From: CAYNTC01 sp964432925
GTDB taxonomy: Bacteria > Planctomycetota > Phycisphaerae > Sedimentisphaerales > Anaerobacaceae
NCBI GenBank assembly: GCA_964432925.1
Contig: CAYSPM010000016.1
Coordinates: forward strand, 1 to 26,217
Length of the DNA: 26,217 bases
Direction: 5' to 3'
Below, one piece after another: positions 8,186 to 14,444 of the stretch (position 1 is its first letter; each line of letters begins with the position of its first letter). The position numbers and the translations under genes were made by a program. The notes below the pieces were generated by a model. That model saw only the letters and a program-made list of their open reading frames with translations, searched no databases and had not been told where the DNA came from.

Positions 8186-8848
8186 TTTCCTTTCTCCTGC
8201 GATATTCAAGTCTGATCCCTACAATCTAACATGCTGATGAGACAAGCTGGCTTTAGAAGTTGGGTGATAAAAAAACAAAAAGTCCTGTGAACCGGATTAC
8301 AGACTGGGTACATAATGAGCATCAGATTAGAATTCTGTGAGAAATGCGGGTTAAGGTCATTTTTTCAGGAGCCAACAAGGATTGATTGTGAGGTCCTTAT
8401 GAGCACAACCAAGTTCGCGGTACGTTCGGTGTCAAAAAAGTGTCAGTCGCTACCGGTAAACCACTTCAGACTCTACTTGTTGTTTACTTGCAAACCACTT
8501 GCAAGCCTCATTACTGGCCCATAAAAGCTATGTAAGCCTTTTCTGGAACAGGACTTACAACCGTCTTAAGGGACTGAAAATCCGTGTGTCGGCGGTTCGT
8601 CAATATGGGGGCGGCTATCCAAAGATAAAGAGATATAACTTGGTACAAAAAAGGTGCCGCAACTGCGAGACAACATTGGCGATAGAAACATGTCACGGTC
8701 ATAAGAGCGGGTTAGTCCGAGCCACCGATTTGCAACAGGTATGCACATTTGGGCTACTGTCGTGTTTCGGTTGCGCTTCAGCCAGCATCATAAGTCTTTA
8801 TTTGACAAGTATAAGTCATTTGTTCATAAACACCCGCAAAAGCCTAAA
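8186..8848. other. Non-coding stretch with no recognisable gene (holds the tRNA-Phe fragment)
   Basis: Apart from the tRNA-Phe-like fragment at 8569-8599, this 660-base stretch shows only short frames without family motifs. A 134-codon frame at 8499-8903 reads straight through both tRNA fragments and is therefore not a credible gene. No integrase or transposase motif was found. Confidence 0.5.
8569..8599 (+). pseudogene. tRNA-Phe(GAA) internal fragment
   Basis: The sequence reads as tRNA positions 27 to about 57: anticodon stem AGGGA/TCCGT with one mismatch, anticodon loop CTGAAAA with GAA at 8576-8578, the variable loop GTGTC typical of tRNA-Phe, T-stem 5' strand GGCGG and the start of the T loop TTCG. 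The similarity stops inside the T loop; no T-stem 3' strand, acceptor or D arm follows or precedes. It cannot be functional. Such fragments are often left by integration or excision at tRNA genes. Confidence 0.55.
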
Positions 8849-8895
8849 ATGGACTCATAATCCATTGGTCGTAGGTTCGAATCCTACCGGGCCCA
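8849..8895 (+). pseudogene. tRNA-Met(CAU) 3' half
   Basis: A complete anticodon arm (stem ATGGA/TCCAT, loop CTCATAA, anticodon CAT at 8856-8858), a five-base variable loop, a perfect T arm (GTAGG-TTCGAAT-CCTAC) and the acceptor 3' strand CGGGCCC plus discriminator A at 8895. The matching acceptor 5' strand GGGCCCG and the D arm are absent upstream. A Rho-independent terminator follows at 8911. This is the form left at one end of an element integrated in a tRNA gene, or a broken tRNA. CCA is not encoded. Elongator Met is the most likely identity; Ile2 (CAU) cannot be fully excluded. Confidence 0.75.
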
Positions 8896-8910
8896 TTCGC
8901 TAAAGCTTTA

Positions 8911-8942
8911 GCCGTCAATCACTTGTGATTGGCGGCATTTTT
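8911..8942 (+). terminator. Rho-independent terminator after the tRNA-Met fragment
   Basis: Eleven-pair stem (8911-8921 with 8926-8936, GCCGTCAATCA/TGATTGGCGGC, one G-T pair) with a four-base loop, followed by ATTTTT. It ends transcription reading from the tRNA fragment on the plus strand, and suggests that this tRNA 3' end once belonged to a working transcription unit. Confidence 0.75.
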
Positions 8943-9055
8943 CGTTCTGATGTCTCTAATCGCACAACTTGATGATAATTAGGCGTGCCGCCTAAGGTTT
9001 TCAGCAGAGCATTAGACGCTCTAAGTTCTATCCACTACAATTCAGCCTTTCTTAC

Positions 9056-10312
9056 TTATACTACCTCCAATAGTTCATCCCAGCGGGTTGTATATCGGCA
9101 AGAACGTCTGTGGAATTTCACCCTCCAGGGTTGGTTCAGTCCTTCTGCTGCCCATCGAAGCGGACAATTTAACCTGGTATTTATGGTGTCTATCGCCCGC
9201 ATAAGTCGTTGAGTTCTTTCCCTGTCAACGTTATCAAACAGATTTTTTTGAATTTGCTTTTCGGGCACGAGGTTGCCGAATATAAGCCCGGTTTTTTTGA
9301 AAGCAAAACCTCTACGATACAACTTACTTATGCACAATAGTGCGCTGCGAATAAGCTCCATCGTGTCATTTGTAGCAACGTCAAATTCAACAGTGTGAGA
9401 ATTGAAGTATCTGTTTTTTATAAATCGGCTGGTTGTAACGAAGACGGTCATTACACCCGCAGCTAAATGCTGCTTCCTTAGCTTCTCACCCGCCCTTGAT
9501 GCGTAACTTGCAATAGCTTCTCTTAATTCTTCGATGGATTCTATCGGCTTTCCGAACATGCGTGACACGGCAATTGATTTTTTAGGGGGTGGATTATGCT
9601 CCAGAGGATAACAACAAGTACCCCTTAACTCATAAACCGTTCTTACACCTACTACACCGAACCTCTGTTTAATCCAGTTAATATCTGCATTTCTAAGAGC
9701 AAAAGCAGTTTTAATGCCTGCTCTTTTTAGTTTAATGGTTGTTTTGATTCCTACTGTCCAGATTTTTTCTACCGGTGTTTCGGCGAGAATTCTGTCAAGA
9801 TAAGGAGAATCGGTCAGATCTAGTACGCCGTTTGCTTCGGCAGATTTTTTAGCGATCCTGTTAGCTATCTTTGCCAGGGTTTTTGTTCGGGCTATTCCTA
9901 CAGTTACCGGCATGCCAGTCCATTGTTTGACGGTTTGCCGTATTTTTCGGCCGTGGTCTGTCAGAGAACAGTCAAAGCCACCAAGGTTCAGAAATGCTTC
10001 ATCAATTGAATATATCTCTATATCGGGGGTAAAAGCAGACAGTGTTTCCATAACTCGGCTGGACATATCAGCGTAAAGGGCATAGTTTGAGGAAAAGACC
10101 TCAATGCCATTTTTGCTTATGATATCTTCAACTTCAAAAGCAGGAACTCCCATGCCTATGCCCAACGCCTTTGCTTCATTGGAGCGTGCTACAACGCAGC
10201 CGTCGTTATTTGATAATACAATTATCGGCTTGCCTTCTAATTTGGGATCGAAGACACGCTCGCAAGAGGCGTAGAAGTTATTACAATCAACAAGTGCAAA
10301 TACCTCTTTCAT
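9056..10312 (-). CDS. umuC: DNA polymerase V catalytic subunit UmuC (Y family)
   Basis: A 418-residue Y-family translesion polymerase, close to the usual UmuC length. It copies past damaged bases during the SOS response with cleaved UmuD' as partner. Visible motifs: catalytic Asp9 in FALVDCNNFYASCERVF (5-21), SNNDGCVVARSNEAKALGI (34-52), and the palm motif YSIDEAFL (101-108) with catalytic Asp104-Glu105. The helix-hairpin-helix region (KIWTVG) lies near 190, and the little-finger and C-terminal tail are present. The ATG overlaps the stop of umuD by four bases (ATGA), the classical umuDC coupling. It is the last gene of the lexA operon; a weak hairpin (8979-8984 with 8990-8995) lies downstream. 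Function is secure by family. Confidence 0.95.
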   Translation of the reverse strand: MKEVFALVDCNNFYASCERVFDPKLEGKPIIVLSNNDGCVVARSNEAKALGIGMGVPAFEVEDIISKNGIEVFSSNYALYADMSSRVMETLSAFTPDIEIYSIDEAFLNLGGFDCSLTDHGRKIRQTVKQWTGMPVTVGIARTKTLAKIANRIAKKSAEANGVLDLTDSPYLDRILAETPVEKIWTVGIKTTIKLKRAGIKTAFALRNADINWIKQRFGVVGVRTVYELRGTCCYPLEHNPPPKKSIAVSRMFGKPIESIEELREAIASYASRAGEKLRKQHLAAGVMTVFVTTSRFIKNRYFNSHTVEFDVATNDTMELIRSALLCISKLYRRGFAFKKTGLIFGNLVPEKQIQKNLFDNVDRERTQRLMRAIDTINTRLNCPLRWAAEGLNQPWRVKFHRRSCRYTTRWDELLEVV

Positions 10313-10740
10313 AGCGCGTGTATCACGTTGGTTACCACCGCCCAGATTTCAAATTCTGCCTTTTCGTTAATTTCCTGAGTAGGGTAGTTGTCGTTCTCTG
10401 ATTCTAAGGCAATTTTTTTATTCCTTATTCTAATCCTTTTAACAGTCAGCTCACCATTTATGGCTGCGATAACCACGCTTTTGTCTTTCGGCTCAAGGCT
10501 GCGATCAGCAATTAAAAGGTCACCACAGTGAATACCTGCTCCAACCATTGAGTCACCGATAGCTCTGACAAAGAACGTTGCCGCCGGGTGCTTAATAAGG
10601 TATCTGTTTAAGTCGAGTTTGTCCTCTTCATAATCAGCAGCGGGAGAAGGAAATCCTGCTGATACCCTGGCCTCAAACAAAGACTGGTGATATTTTGTAG
10701 ACGTATCTGGTGTATGAACTGTTATTGTTTTGGTGCTCAT
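10309..10740 (-). CDS. umuD: SOS mutagenesis protein UmuD (S24 self-cleaving peptidase)
   Basis: A 143-residue S24 peptidase. The self-cleavage site is Ala28-Gly29 in AGFPSPAADY, matching the E. coli Cys24-Gly25 site with the same FPSPAADY context. The Ser-Lys dyad is Ser64 in GDSM and Lys101 in GELTVKRI, offset by four from E. coli Ser60/Lys97. RecA-stimulated cleavage yields UmuD', which binds UmuC to form Pol V. No DNA-binding domain is present, which separates it from LexA. It lies 8 bases after the DUF72 gene and overlaps umuC by four bases. Regulation is expected through the single LexA-controlled promoter upstream of lexA. Confidence 0.95.
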   Translation of the reverse strand: MSTKTITVHTPDTSTKYHQSLFEARVSAGFPSPAADYEEDKLDLNRYLIKHPAATFFVRAIGDSMVGAGIHCGDLLIADRSLEPKDKSVVIAAINGELTVKRIRIRNKKIALESENDNYPTQEINEKAEFEIWAVVTNVIHAL

Positions 10741-10748
10741 TCTGGTTA

Positions 10749-11600
10749 TTATTGATTCAAGGCAATCTTCGCCAGATTAGGATAAGCTCGCAGGAGTCCC
10801 TCTGGAACAAGCTGCTTTTGGCCGGTCAATAGACATTTTAGCTCAAGGGCATTGGCAAGTTCGGCTCCTTTATAGTGATTGTTAGTAATAACAGTAAGTG
10901 TTTCAAAGGCCTTGGCCAATTCGTCTATCCTCTGTTTTATCTGGGTTAGTTCATCTTCATTGTAGTAGTAGTTATAGGTTTCATCTCGACCAGCCTTGCT
11001 AAACCACTTTGCTACGTTTCTGCCGTGCATACGCAAATAGCCGTTTTTGCCCACGGTGCAATGCTGCATATCAAATGAGTTCCGCGTGGTCGGATAATCA
11101 AGGTTGCAAACTGAGACTCCAAGCTCCTGTAAGAAATCCAAAGCGTCCGGCATCTGCCATGATTTGTGTCTTACCTCCACAGCAAGACTAAAGGTACCGG
11201 AGAAGTTCTCCACTATCTTCGATAAATGCTGGCGGTTCAGGTTGGTATCAGCAAAATCGTATCTGAACTGAACGAGCAGGTGTTTTAGCTTGCCGGCTTC
11301 AAGGAAAGGTTCGAGGCCTTTGTGAAAATACTTTATTATTTCCCTATCAATCTTGCCTTCGTGGGTAAAGCTTCGATGAAGCTTTGCTGTAAAGAAAAAG
11401 TCGGGGCGCTTTGAAGTCTTCTCCAGCCAGGATTTTGTAGTTCTCTCAAAAGGTGGTCGGTAGAAGGTGCTGTTGATTTCCAGACAATCAACAAATCTGC
11501 TTATGTACTCAAGCTGGTCAGCCTTTTGGCTTGTGTATACGATTCCCTTCCAGTCGGGATACGACCAACCTGCTATACCTATGTAAACTTTACCAGCCAT
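10749..11600 (-). CDS. DUF72 (YecE-like) TIM-barrel family protein in SOS operon
   Basis: A 283-residue member of the DUF72/YecE family, whose biochemical role is not established. Family motifs seen: GIAGWSYPDWKG (8-19), LEINSTFYRPP (40-50), a FTAKLHRSFTHEG segment (about 70-82), LVQFRYDF, the acidic/basic VEVRHKSW (about 141-148), LRMHGRN (near 195) and ITNNHYKGAELANALEL (near 240-256). Length matches the family. It sits 12 bases after lexA and 8 bases before umuD, so it is translated from the same SOS transcript. That context suggests a role in DNA damage or nucleotide/base handling, which is inference only. No frameshift or missing motif was seen. Confidence 0.85.
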   Translation of the reverse strand: MAGKVYIGIAGWSYPDWKGIVYTSQKADQLEYISRFVDCLEINSTFYRPPFERTTKSWLEKTSKRPDFFFTAKLHRSFTHEGKIDREIIKYFHKGLEPFLEAGKLKHLLVQFRYDFADTNLNRQHLSKIVENFSGTFSLAVEVRHKSWQMPDALDFLQELGVSVCNLDYPTTRNSFDMQHCTVGKNGYLRMHGRNVAKWFSKAGRDETYNYYYNEDELTQIKQRIDELAKAFETLTVITNNHYKGAELANALELKCLLTGQKQLVPEGLLRAYPNLAKIALNQ

Positions 11601-11612
11601 CTTCGTGGATGC

Positions 11613-12227
11613 TTATAGTTTTCTGAAGCAACCTATTACCTTGCCTATTATGTGAACGTTCTTGTCGGTTGATTTGATATATATAGTCTTATAGCCTGCT
11701 GCACAGTTGGCAGGTTTAAGGACTATCCGGTCACGTTGAAAATATATCCTTTTGATGGTAGCTTCGTCATCGAGTAATACAACGCCAATCTGGCCGTTTT
11801 CAATTTTTGGATGGGGCTCTACAACTACATAGTCACCGTCCATGATACCCTCATCAATCATACTGTCGCCAACTACCTTCAGGATGAAAGTATTTTTAGG
11901 ACGACCAAATAGTCCTTCCGGGTTTATATATCCTTCGATGTTTTCCTCTGCTAATATCGGCTCGCCCGCTGCTACTCTGCCTACGATGGGGATGCCTTCA
12001 GTTTGTTTTTTGTTATCAAGATATGCCTTTGACAACCTGAGTCCGCGATGACCACCGGAATCTGCTAGATAACCCTTTTTCTTCAAGTATCCTATCAATT
12101 GATATACAGCGTTTTGGGTCAGGCCAAAGTGCCGGGCGGTTTCCATCTGGCTCGGTGGGCTGTTTTCCTGCAACCGACCTTCAATGTATTTAAACACCTT
12201 CTGCTGTTTTTCCGTTAATGGCTCCAT
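11613..12227 (-). CDS. lexA: LexA-type SOS repressor
   Basis: A 204-residue two-domain repressor. The N-terminal winged helix-turn-helix (about 1-66) begins LTEKQQKVFKYI and includes the recognition region NAVYQLIGYLKKKGYL. The C-terminal S24 peptidase has cleavage site Ala87-Gly88 in VGRVAAGEP, catalytic Ser122 in VGDSMIDEGI and Lys159 in ATIKRI. RecA-triggered self-cleavage relieves repression. It is the first gene of a four-gene operon with DUF72, umuD and umuC, so it probably represses its own operon through the inverted repeat at 12255-12278. Whether it is the only LexA of the genome or a local copy serving this cassette cannot be told from this window. Confidence 0.93.
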   Translation of the reverse strand: MEPLTEKQQKVFKYIEGRLQENSPPSQMETARHFGLTQNAVYQLIGYLKKKGYLADSGGHRGLRLSKAYLDNKKQTEGIPIVGRVAAGEPILAEENIEGYINPEGLFGRPKNTFILKVVGDSMIDEGIMDGDYVVVEPHPKIENGQIGVVLLDDEATIKRIYFQRDRIVLKPANCAAGYKTIYIKSTDKNVHIIGKVIGCFRKL

Positions 12228-12253
12228 AATTGCCCTATCAAACGACTTATTGT

Positions 12254-12282
12254 ATTATATGGTTGTTTGACCATATAAACAA
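12254..12282 (-). promoter_or_regulatory. Sigma70-type promoter of the lexA operon
   Basis: Read on the minus strand, a -35 box TTGTTT (12277-12282) and a consensus -10 box TATAAT (12254-12259) are separated by exactly 17 bases. The -10 box lies 27 bases before the lexA ATG, leaving a short leader. This is the only strong promoter seen for the whole lexA-DUF72-umuDC operon. Confidence 0.75.
12255..12278. promoter_or_regulatory. Putative LexA operator (inverted repeat)
   Basis: Nine-base perfect arms TTATATGGT (12255-12263) and ACCATATAA (12270-12278) with a six-base spacer. The repeat fills the space between the -35 and -10 boxes of the lexA promoter, where bound repressor would block polymerase. 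The motif (TGGT-N6-ACCA core) differs from the E. coli CTGT-N8-ACAG and Bacillus GAAC-N4-GTTC types. Assignment to LexA is inferred from position. Confidence 0.6.
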
Positions 12283-12337
12283 TAAAATTTTTCGTTTTTT
12301 TTAAGGGCTTGCGTGTAAGTCATTTTTGTCTTCCCCA

Positions 12338-12423
12338 CCTGTAACTGGCCGGTTACAGGGGTACATGTCACATTTGTAGTGGCTTGCGCCACTGCAGTCT
12401 TGACGTACACACCGGTTACAGGG
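12338..12423. repeat. Palindrome and partial copy upstream of avtA
   Basis: An inverted repeat CCTGTAAC-TGGCCG-GTTACAGG (12338-12359) is followed by a second copy of its right half: the 12-mer CCGGTTACAGGG occurs at 12349-12360 and again at 12412-12423. Between them are a hairpin (AGTGGC-TTGC-GCCACT) and near-complementary GTACATGTCA / TGACGTAC. The left arm could pair with either right arm, giving two alternative hairpins. It may be a regulator site pair or a small insertion; its strand of action is unknown. Confidence 0.5.
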
Positions 12424-12438
12424 AGACTGAGATAGAGA

Positions 12439-12467
12439 TTGACACGCCGTATCGCTGTGGATAAATA
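12439..12467 (+). promoter_or_regulatory. Probable avtA promoter with overlapping DnaA-box sequence
   Basis: A consensus -35 TTGACA (12439-12444), a 17-base spacer and a -10-like TAAATA (12462-12467), 42 bases before the avtA start. The 9-mer TGTGGATAA (12456-12464), the exact complement of a TTATCCACA DnaA box, overlaps the spacer and -10. Confidence 0.55.
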
Positions 12468-12509
12468 TAGTTGCTCTGAAGAAGTTCTTTTTTTAATCGA
12501 GCAGTAGCT

Positions 12510-13766
12510 ATGAAACTATCGAAGTTCGGCAAAAAAATCGCAGTCACATCCGGCATCGGTCAGCTTATGGATGACCTGGGTATGGCCCTTGCCGAAAGTC
12601 GTGATGTATTGATGCTCGGCGGCGGGAACCCGGCTCATATCCCGGCCGTTCAGCGATATTTTCGTGACAGCATGCAGGGACTCTTGCTGGACCGCGGCAA
12701 ATTCGAGCGAACTATTGGCAACTATGACCCGCCTCAGGGCAATAAAGAGTTTATCGAAGCGGTCGCAGCGCTACTGCGCAGGGAATTTGGCTGGAATGTA
12801 AGCGCGAATAACATCGCTCTTACGACCGGCAGCCAGTCGGCGTTTTTCATTCTCTTTAACATCTTTGCCGGCGACTTTGACGACGGCACGGAAAAGAAGA
12901 TTTTATTTCCGCTGGCTCCGGAATACATCGGCTACTGTGATGTCGGCCTGACCGAAGATTTGTTCACAGCTAATAAACCTGAAATTAGCCATTTGGATGA
13001 GCACCTTTTCAAGTATCACATCGACTTTAACAGTATCAACATCACCGACGAGATCGGTGCTATTTGTGTATCCAGGCCCACAAATCCGACAGGCAATGTT
13101 CTTACCGATTCCGAACTGCAAAAGCTCAGCGAACTTGCCCGCGTAAATGAAATTCCATTGATTATCGACAACGCCTATGGGACGCCGTTTCCAAACATCA
13201 TCTTTGTTGACGCCAAACCGTTATGGAATGAAAATACGATTGTTTGCATGAGCCTTTCGAAGTTTGGCCTGCCGGCTCTGCGGACTGGCATTGTCATAGC
13301 CGATGAGCAAATTATCTCAATGATTTCTCAGGTCAATGCAGTTATGAACCTTGCACCCGGCAGCATGGGGGCAGTTATCGCTACCAGCCTGGTCCGAACC
13401 GGCGAAATCATCCGCCTGAGCCGAGACGTTATCAAGCCATTTTATCAAAAAAAGGCGCAAGCGGCACTGCAACAGGTCCTCAAAGAGCTTGATGGAGTTG
13501 ATTTTCATGTGCATGCACCGGAGGGGGCCTTCTTTTTATGGCTGTGGTTTCCGAACCTGCCCATCACGAACAGCCAGCTTTACGAACGGCTCAAAAAACG
13601 AGGTGTTCTCATAGTCCCAGGCCATTACTTTTTCCCGGGCCTGGAGGGGCCTTGGCAGCATAAGAATGAATGTATCCGCGTCAGCTATGCTCAGGATGAG
13701 AAGACCGTCGCAGCCGGTATAAAAATCATCGCTGAGGAAGTAAGACGGTCCTATAGGGTAAGCTGA
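12510..13766 (+). CDS. avtA: Valine-pyruvate aminotransferase AvtA
   Basis: A 418-residue PLP-dependent class I/II aminotransferase that exchanges amino groups between L-valine/2-oxoisovalerate and alanine/pyruvate. It matches E. coli AvtA as I remember it, nearly end to end: LGGGNPAHIPAVQRYF (36-51), NYDPPQG, LTTGSQSAFF, LFPLAPEYIGY, CVSRPTNPTGNV, IDNAYGTPFPNIIF, the PLP lysine Lys251 in MSLSKFGLP, and the C-terminal PEGAFFLWLWF and VPGHYFFPGL. The ATG has only a weak ribosome binding site, but the N-terminus (KLSKFGKK...SGIGQLMDDL) aligns with the family start. It appears monocistronic, reading away from the lexA operon. Downstream is the GIY-YIG/repeat region on the opposite strand. Confidence 0.95.
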   Translation: MKLSKFGKKIAVTSGIGQLMDDLGMALAESRDVLMLGGGNPAHIPAVQRYFRDSMQGLLLDRGKFERTIGNYDPPQGNKEFIEAVAALLRREFGWNVSANNIALTTGSQSAFFILFNIFAGDFDDGTEKKILFPLAPEYIGYCDVGLTEDLFTANKPEISHLDEHLFKYHIDFNSINITDEIGAICVSRPTNPTGNVLTDSELQKLSELARVNEIPLIIDNAYGTPFPNIIFVDAKPLWNENTIVCMSLSKFGLPALRTGIVIADEQIISMISQVNAVMNLAPGSMGAVIATSLVRTGEIIRLSRDVIKPFYQKKAQAALQQVLKELDGVDFHVHAPEGAFFLWLWFPNLPITNSQLYERLKKRGVLIVPGHYFFPGLEGPWQHKNECIRVSYAQDEKTVAAGIKIIAEEVRRSYRVS

Positions 13767-13824
13767 TGATGCTTTTGTAGGTTTTCATGTGGTTCAGAGC
13801 TTGACTACATGGTGTGTCGTCGTC

Positions 13825-13852
13825 GTCATTCTGAGCGAAGCGAAGAATCTCC
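13825..13852 (+). repeat. Hairpin repeat, left copy, flanking the GIY-YIG gene
   Basis: Begins GTCATTCTGAGCGAAGCG and continues AAGAATCTCC. It folds as ATTCT/AGAAT stem, tandem G-A mismatches, GC pairs and a GAA loop (core GCGAAGC). From memory, this sequence type is a widespread short repeat in unrelated bacteria. An inverted, diverged copy lies on the other side of the gene at 14228-14253. Confidence 0.75.
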
Positions 13853-13901
13853 ACTGCAAATGAGAGTTGACAATCGCAGCGATGCACCTGGTCAGCGAAT
13901 A

Positions 13902-14198
13902 TTATTGTGCATACCAATCCTCGGCGAGGTCCTGCAAGTTTGGATTCTCTTCTCTTATCAGGTCGAGCTTTTTCTTCCTTGTCCAGCCTTTGAGGGTTTT
14001 CTCTCTGGCAATAGCTGAGTAGGCATCTCCGAAAGTTTCAAGGTATAACAGTCTGGTTATTCTGTACTTTTTGGTGAAACCATCAACCAGTCTGGTTCTG
14101 TGTTGGTGCACTCGTTTGAGGAGGTTATTAGTTACGCCGACATAGAGTGTACCGGATTTATTGGTCATGATGTACACATAGAACTCATTCATGTTCAC
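13902..14198 (-). CDS. Small GIY-YIG endonuclease domain protein (UvrC-N/YhbQ-like)
   Basis: A 98-residue single-domain GIY-YIG nuclease. The paired tyrosine motifs are YVYIM (7-11) and TLYVGVTN (17-24). The conserved Arg29 follows in LLKRV, with a middle LYLETF segment, catalytic Glu66 in REKTLKGWTRKKKLDLI and the Asn of ENPNLQDL near the C-terminus. Such stand-alone domains are metal-dependent single-strand or flap nucleases of mostly unknown role. The annotated start is GTG at 14198; an ATG two codons in (14190-14192) is equally possible and neither has a clear ribosome binding site. The gene sits between two inverted hairpin repeats (13825-13852 and 14228-14253), and more repeats of the same general type follow, suggesting that the nuclease and repeats form one mobile unit. 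Confidence 0.88.
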   Translation of the reverse strand: MNMNEFYVYIMTNKSGTLYVGVTNNLLKRVHQHRTRLVDGFTKKYRITRLLYLETFGDAYSAIAREKTLKGWTRKKKLDLIREENPNLQDLAEDWYAQ

Positions 14199-14227
14199 TA
14201 TTGTAAGGATAATCTTATTGGCAAGCC

Positions 14228-14253
14228 GGATGCTTCACTTCGTTCAGCATGAT
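14228..14253 (-). repeat. Hairpin repeat, right inverted copy, flanking the GIY-YIG gene
   Basis: On the minus strand it begins ATCATGCTGAACGAAGTG and continues AAGCATCC, matching 20 of 26 bases of the left copy. Two pairs of differences are compensatory: the T-A pair in the stem becomes G-C, and the loop-closing G-C becomes A-T, so both copies keep the same fold. Confidence 0.7.
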
Positions 14254-14263
14254 AACTGCTACT

Positions 14264-14285
14264 GTCACCCCTGCAAAAGCTGGTG
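14264..14285 (+). repeat. GTCA-type hairpin repeat
   Basis: GTCACCCCTGCAAAAGCTGG... with CACC/GGTG outer stem (14266-14269 with 14282-14285) and GC/GC inner pairs around an AAAA loop. It resembles a degenerate form of short repeats starting GTCATTCC-TGC-GAAA-GCAGG. It starts 10 bases beyond the right inverted copy. Confidence 0.4.
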
Positions 14286-14391
14286 CACAGAAAACCACCA
14301 AATATATCTTGATCTCTGCTTTAAGGGGAATGCTCTTTGTGATGGTGCAACTTTAAGTACCGTCGGATAATGCTCAGGTCAGTACATTTTC

Positions 14392-14428
14392 AGATTGCCA
14401 CGCTCGGCTGCGCCTCGCTCGCAATGAC
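14392..14428 (-). repeat. Hairpin repeat of the GTCATTGCGAG type, first of an inverted pair
   Basis: On the minus strand it starts GTCATTGCGAGCGAGGCG and ends GGCAATCT, with ATTGC/GCAAT ends that pair. It is the inverted partner of 14445-14488, separated by 16 bases. Confidence 0.7.
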
Positions 14429-14444
14429 GGTCATCGCAGCGATA

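Noticed and set aside
8311..8360. Another possible anticodon-arm-like hairpin (CAGATTAGAATTCTG)
   Set aside because: No T arm or variable loop of tRNA type follows; a stem this short occurs by chance.
8499..8903. 134-codon plus-strand frame in the gene-poor region
   Set aside because: It translates straight through the tRNA-Phe and tRNA-Met fragments and has no family motif; it is a chance frame.
8979..9030. Possible integron attC-like site (TTAGGC...GCCTAA)
   Set aside because: The core triplets required for attC (AAC/GTT) are missing and no integron integrase is present.
8979..9050. tRNA-like sequence on the minus strand just after umuC (AGTGGATAGAAC followed by a possible anticodon arm)
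   Set aside because: The D arm does not pair fully and no T arm or acceptor is present; resemblance to a tRNA-Arg D arm may be chance. The weak hairpin there was also too poor to call a terminator.
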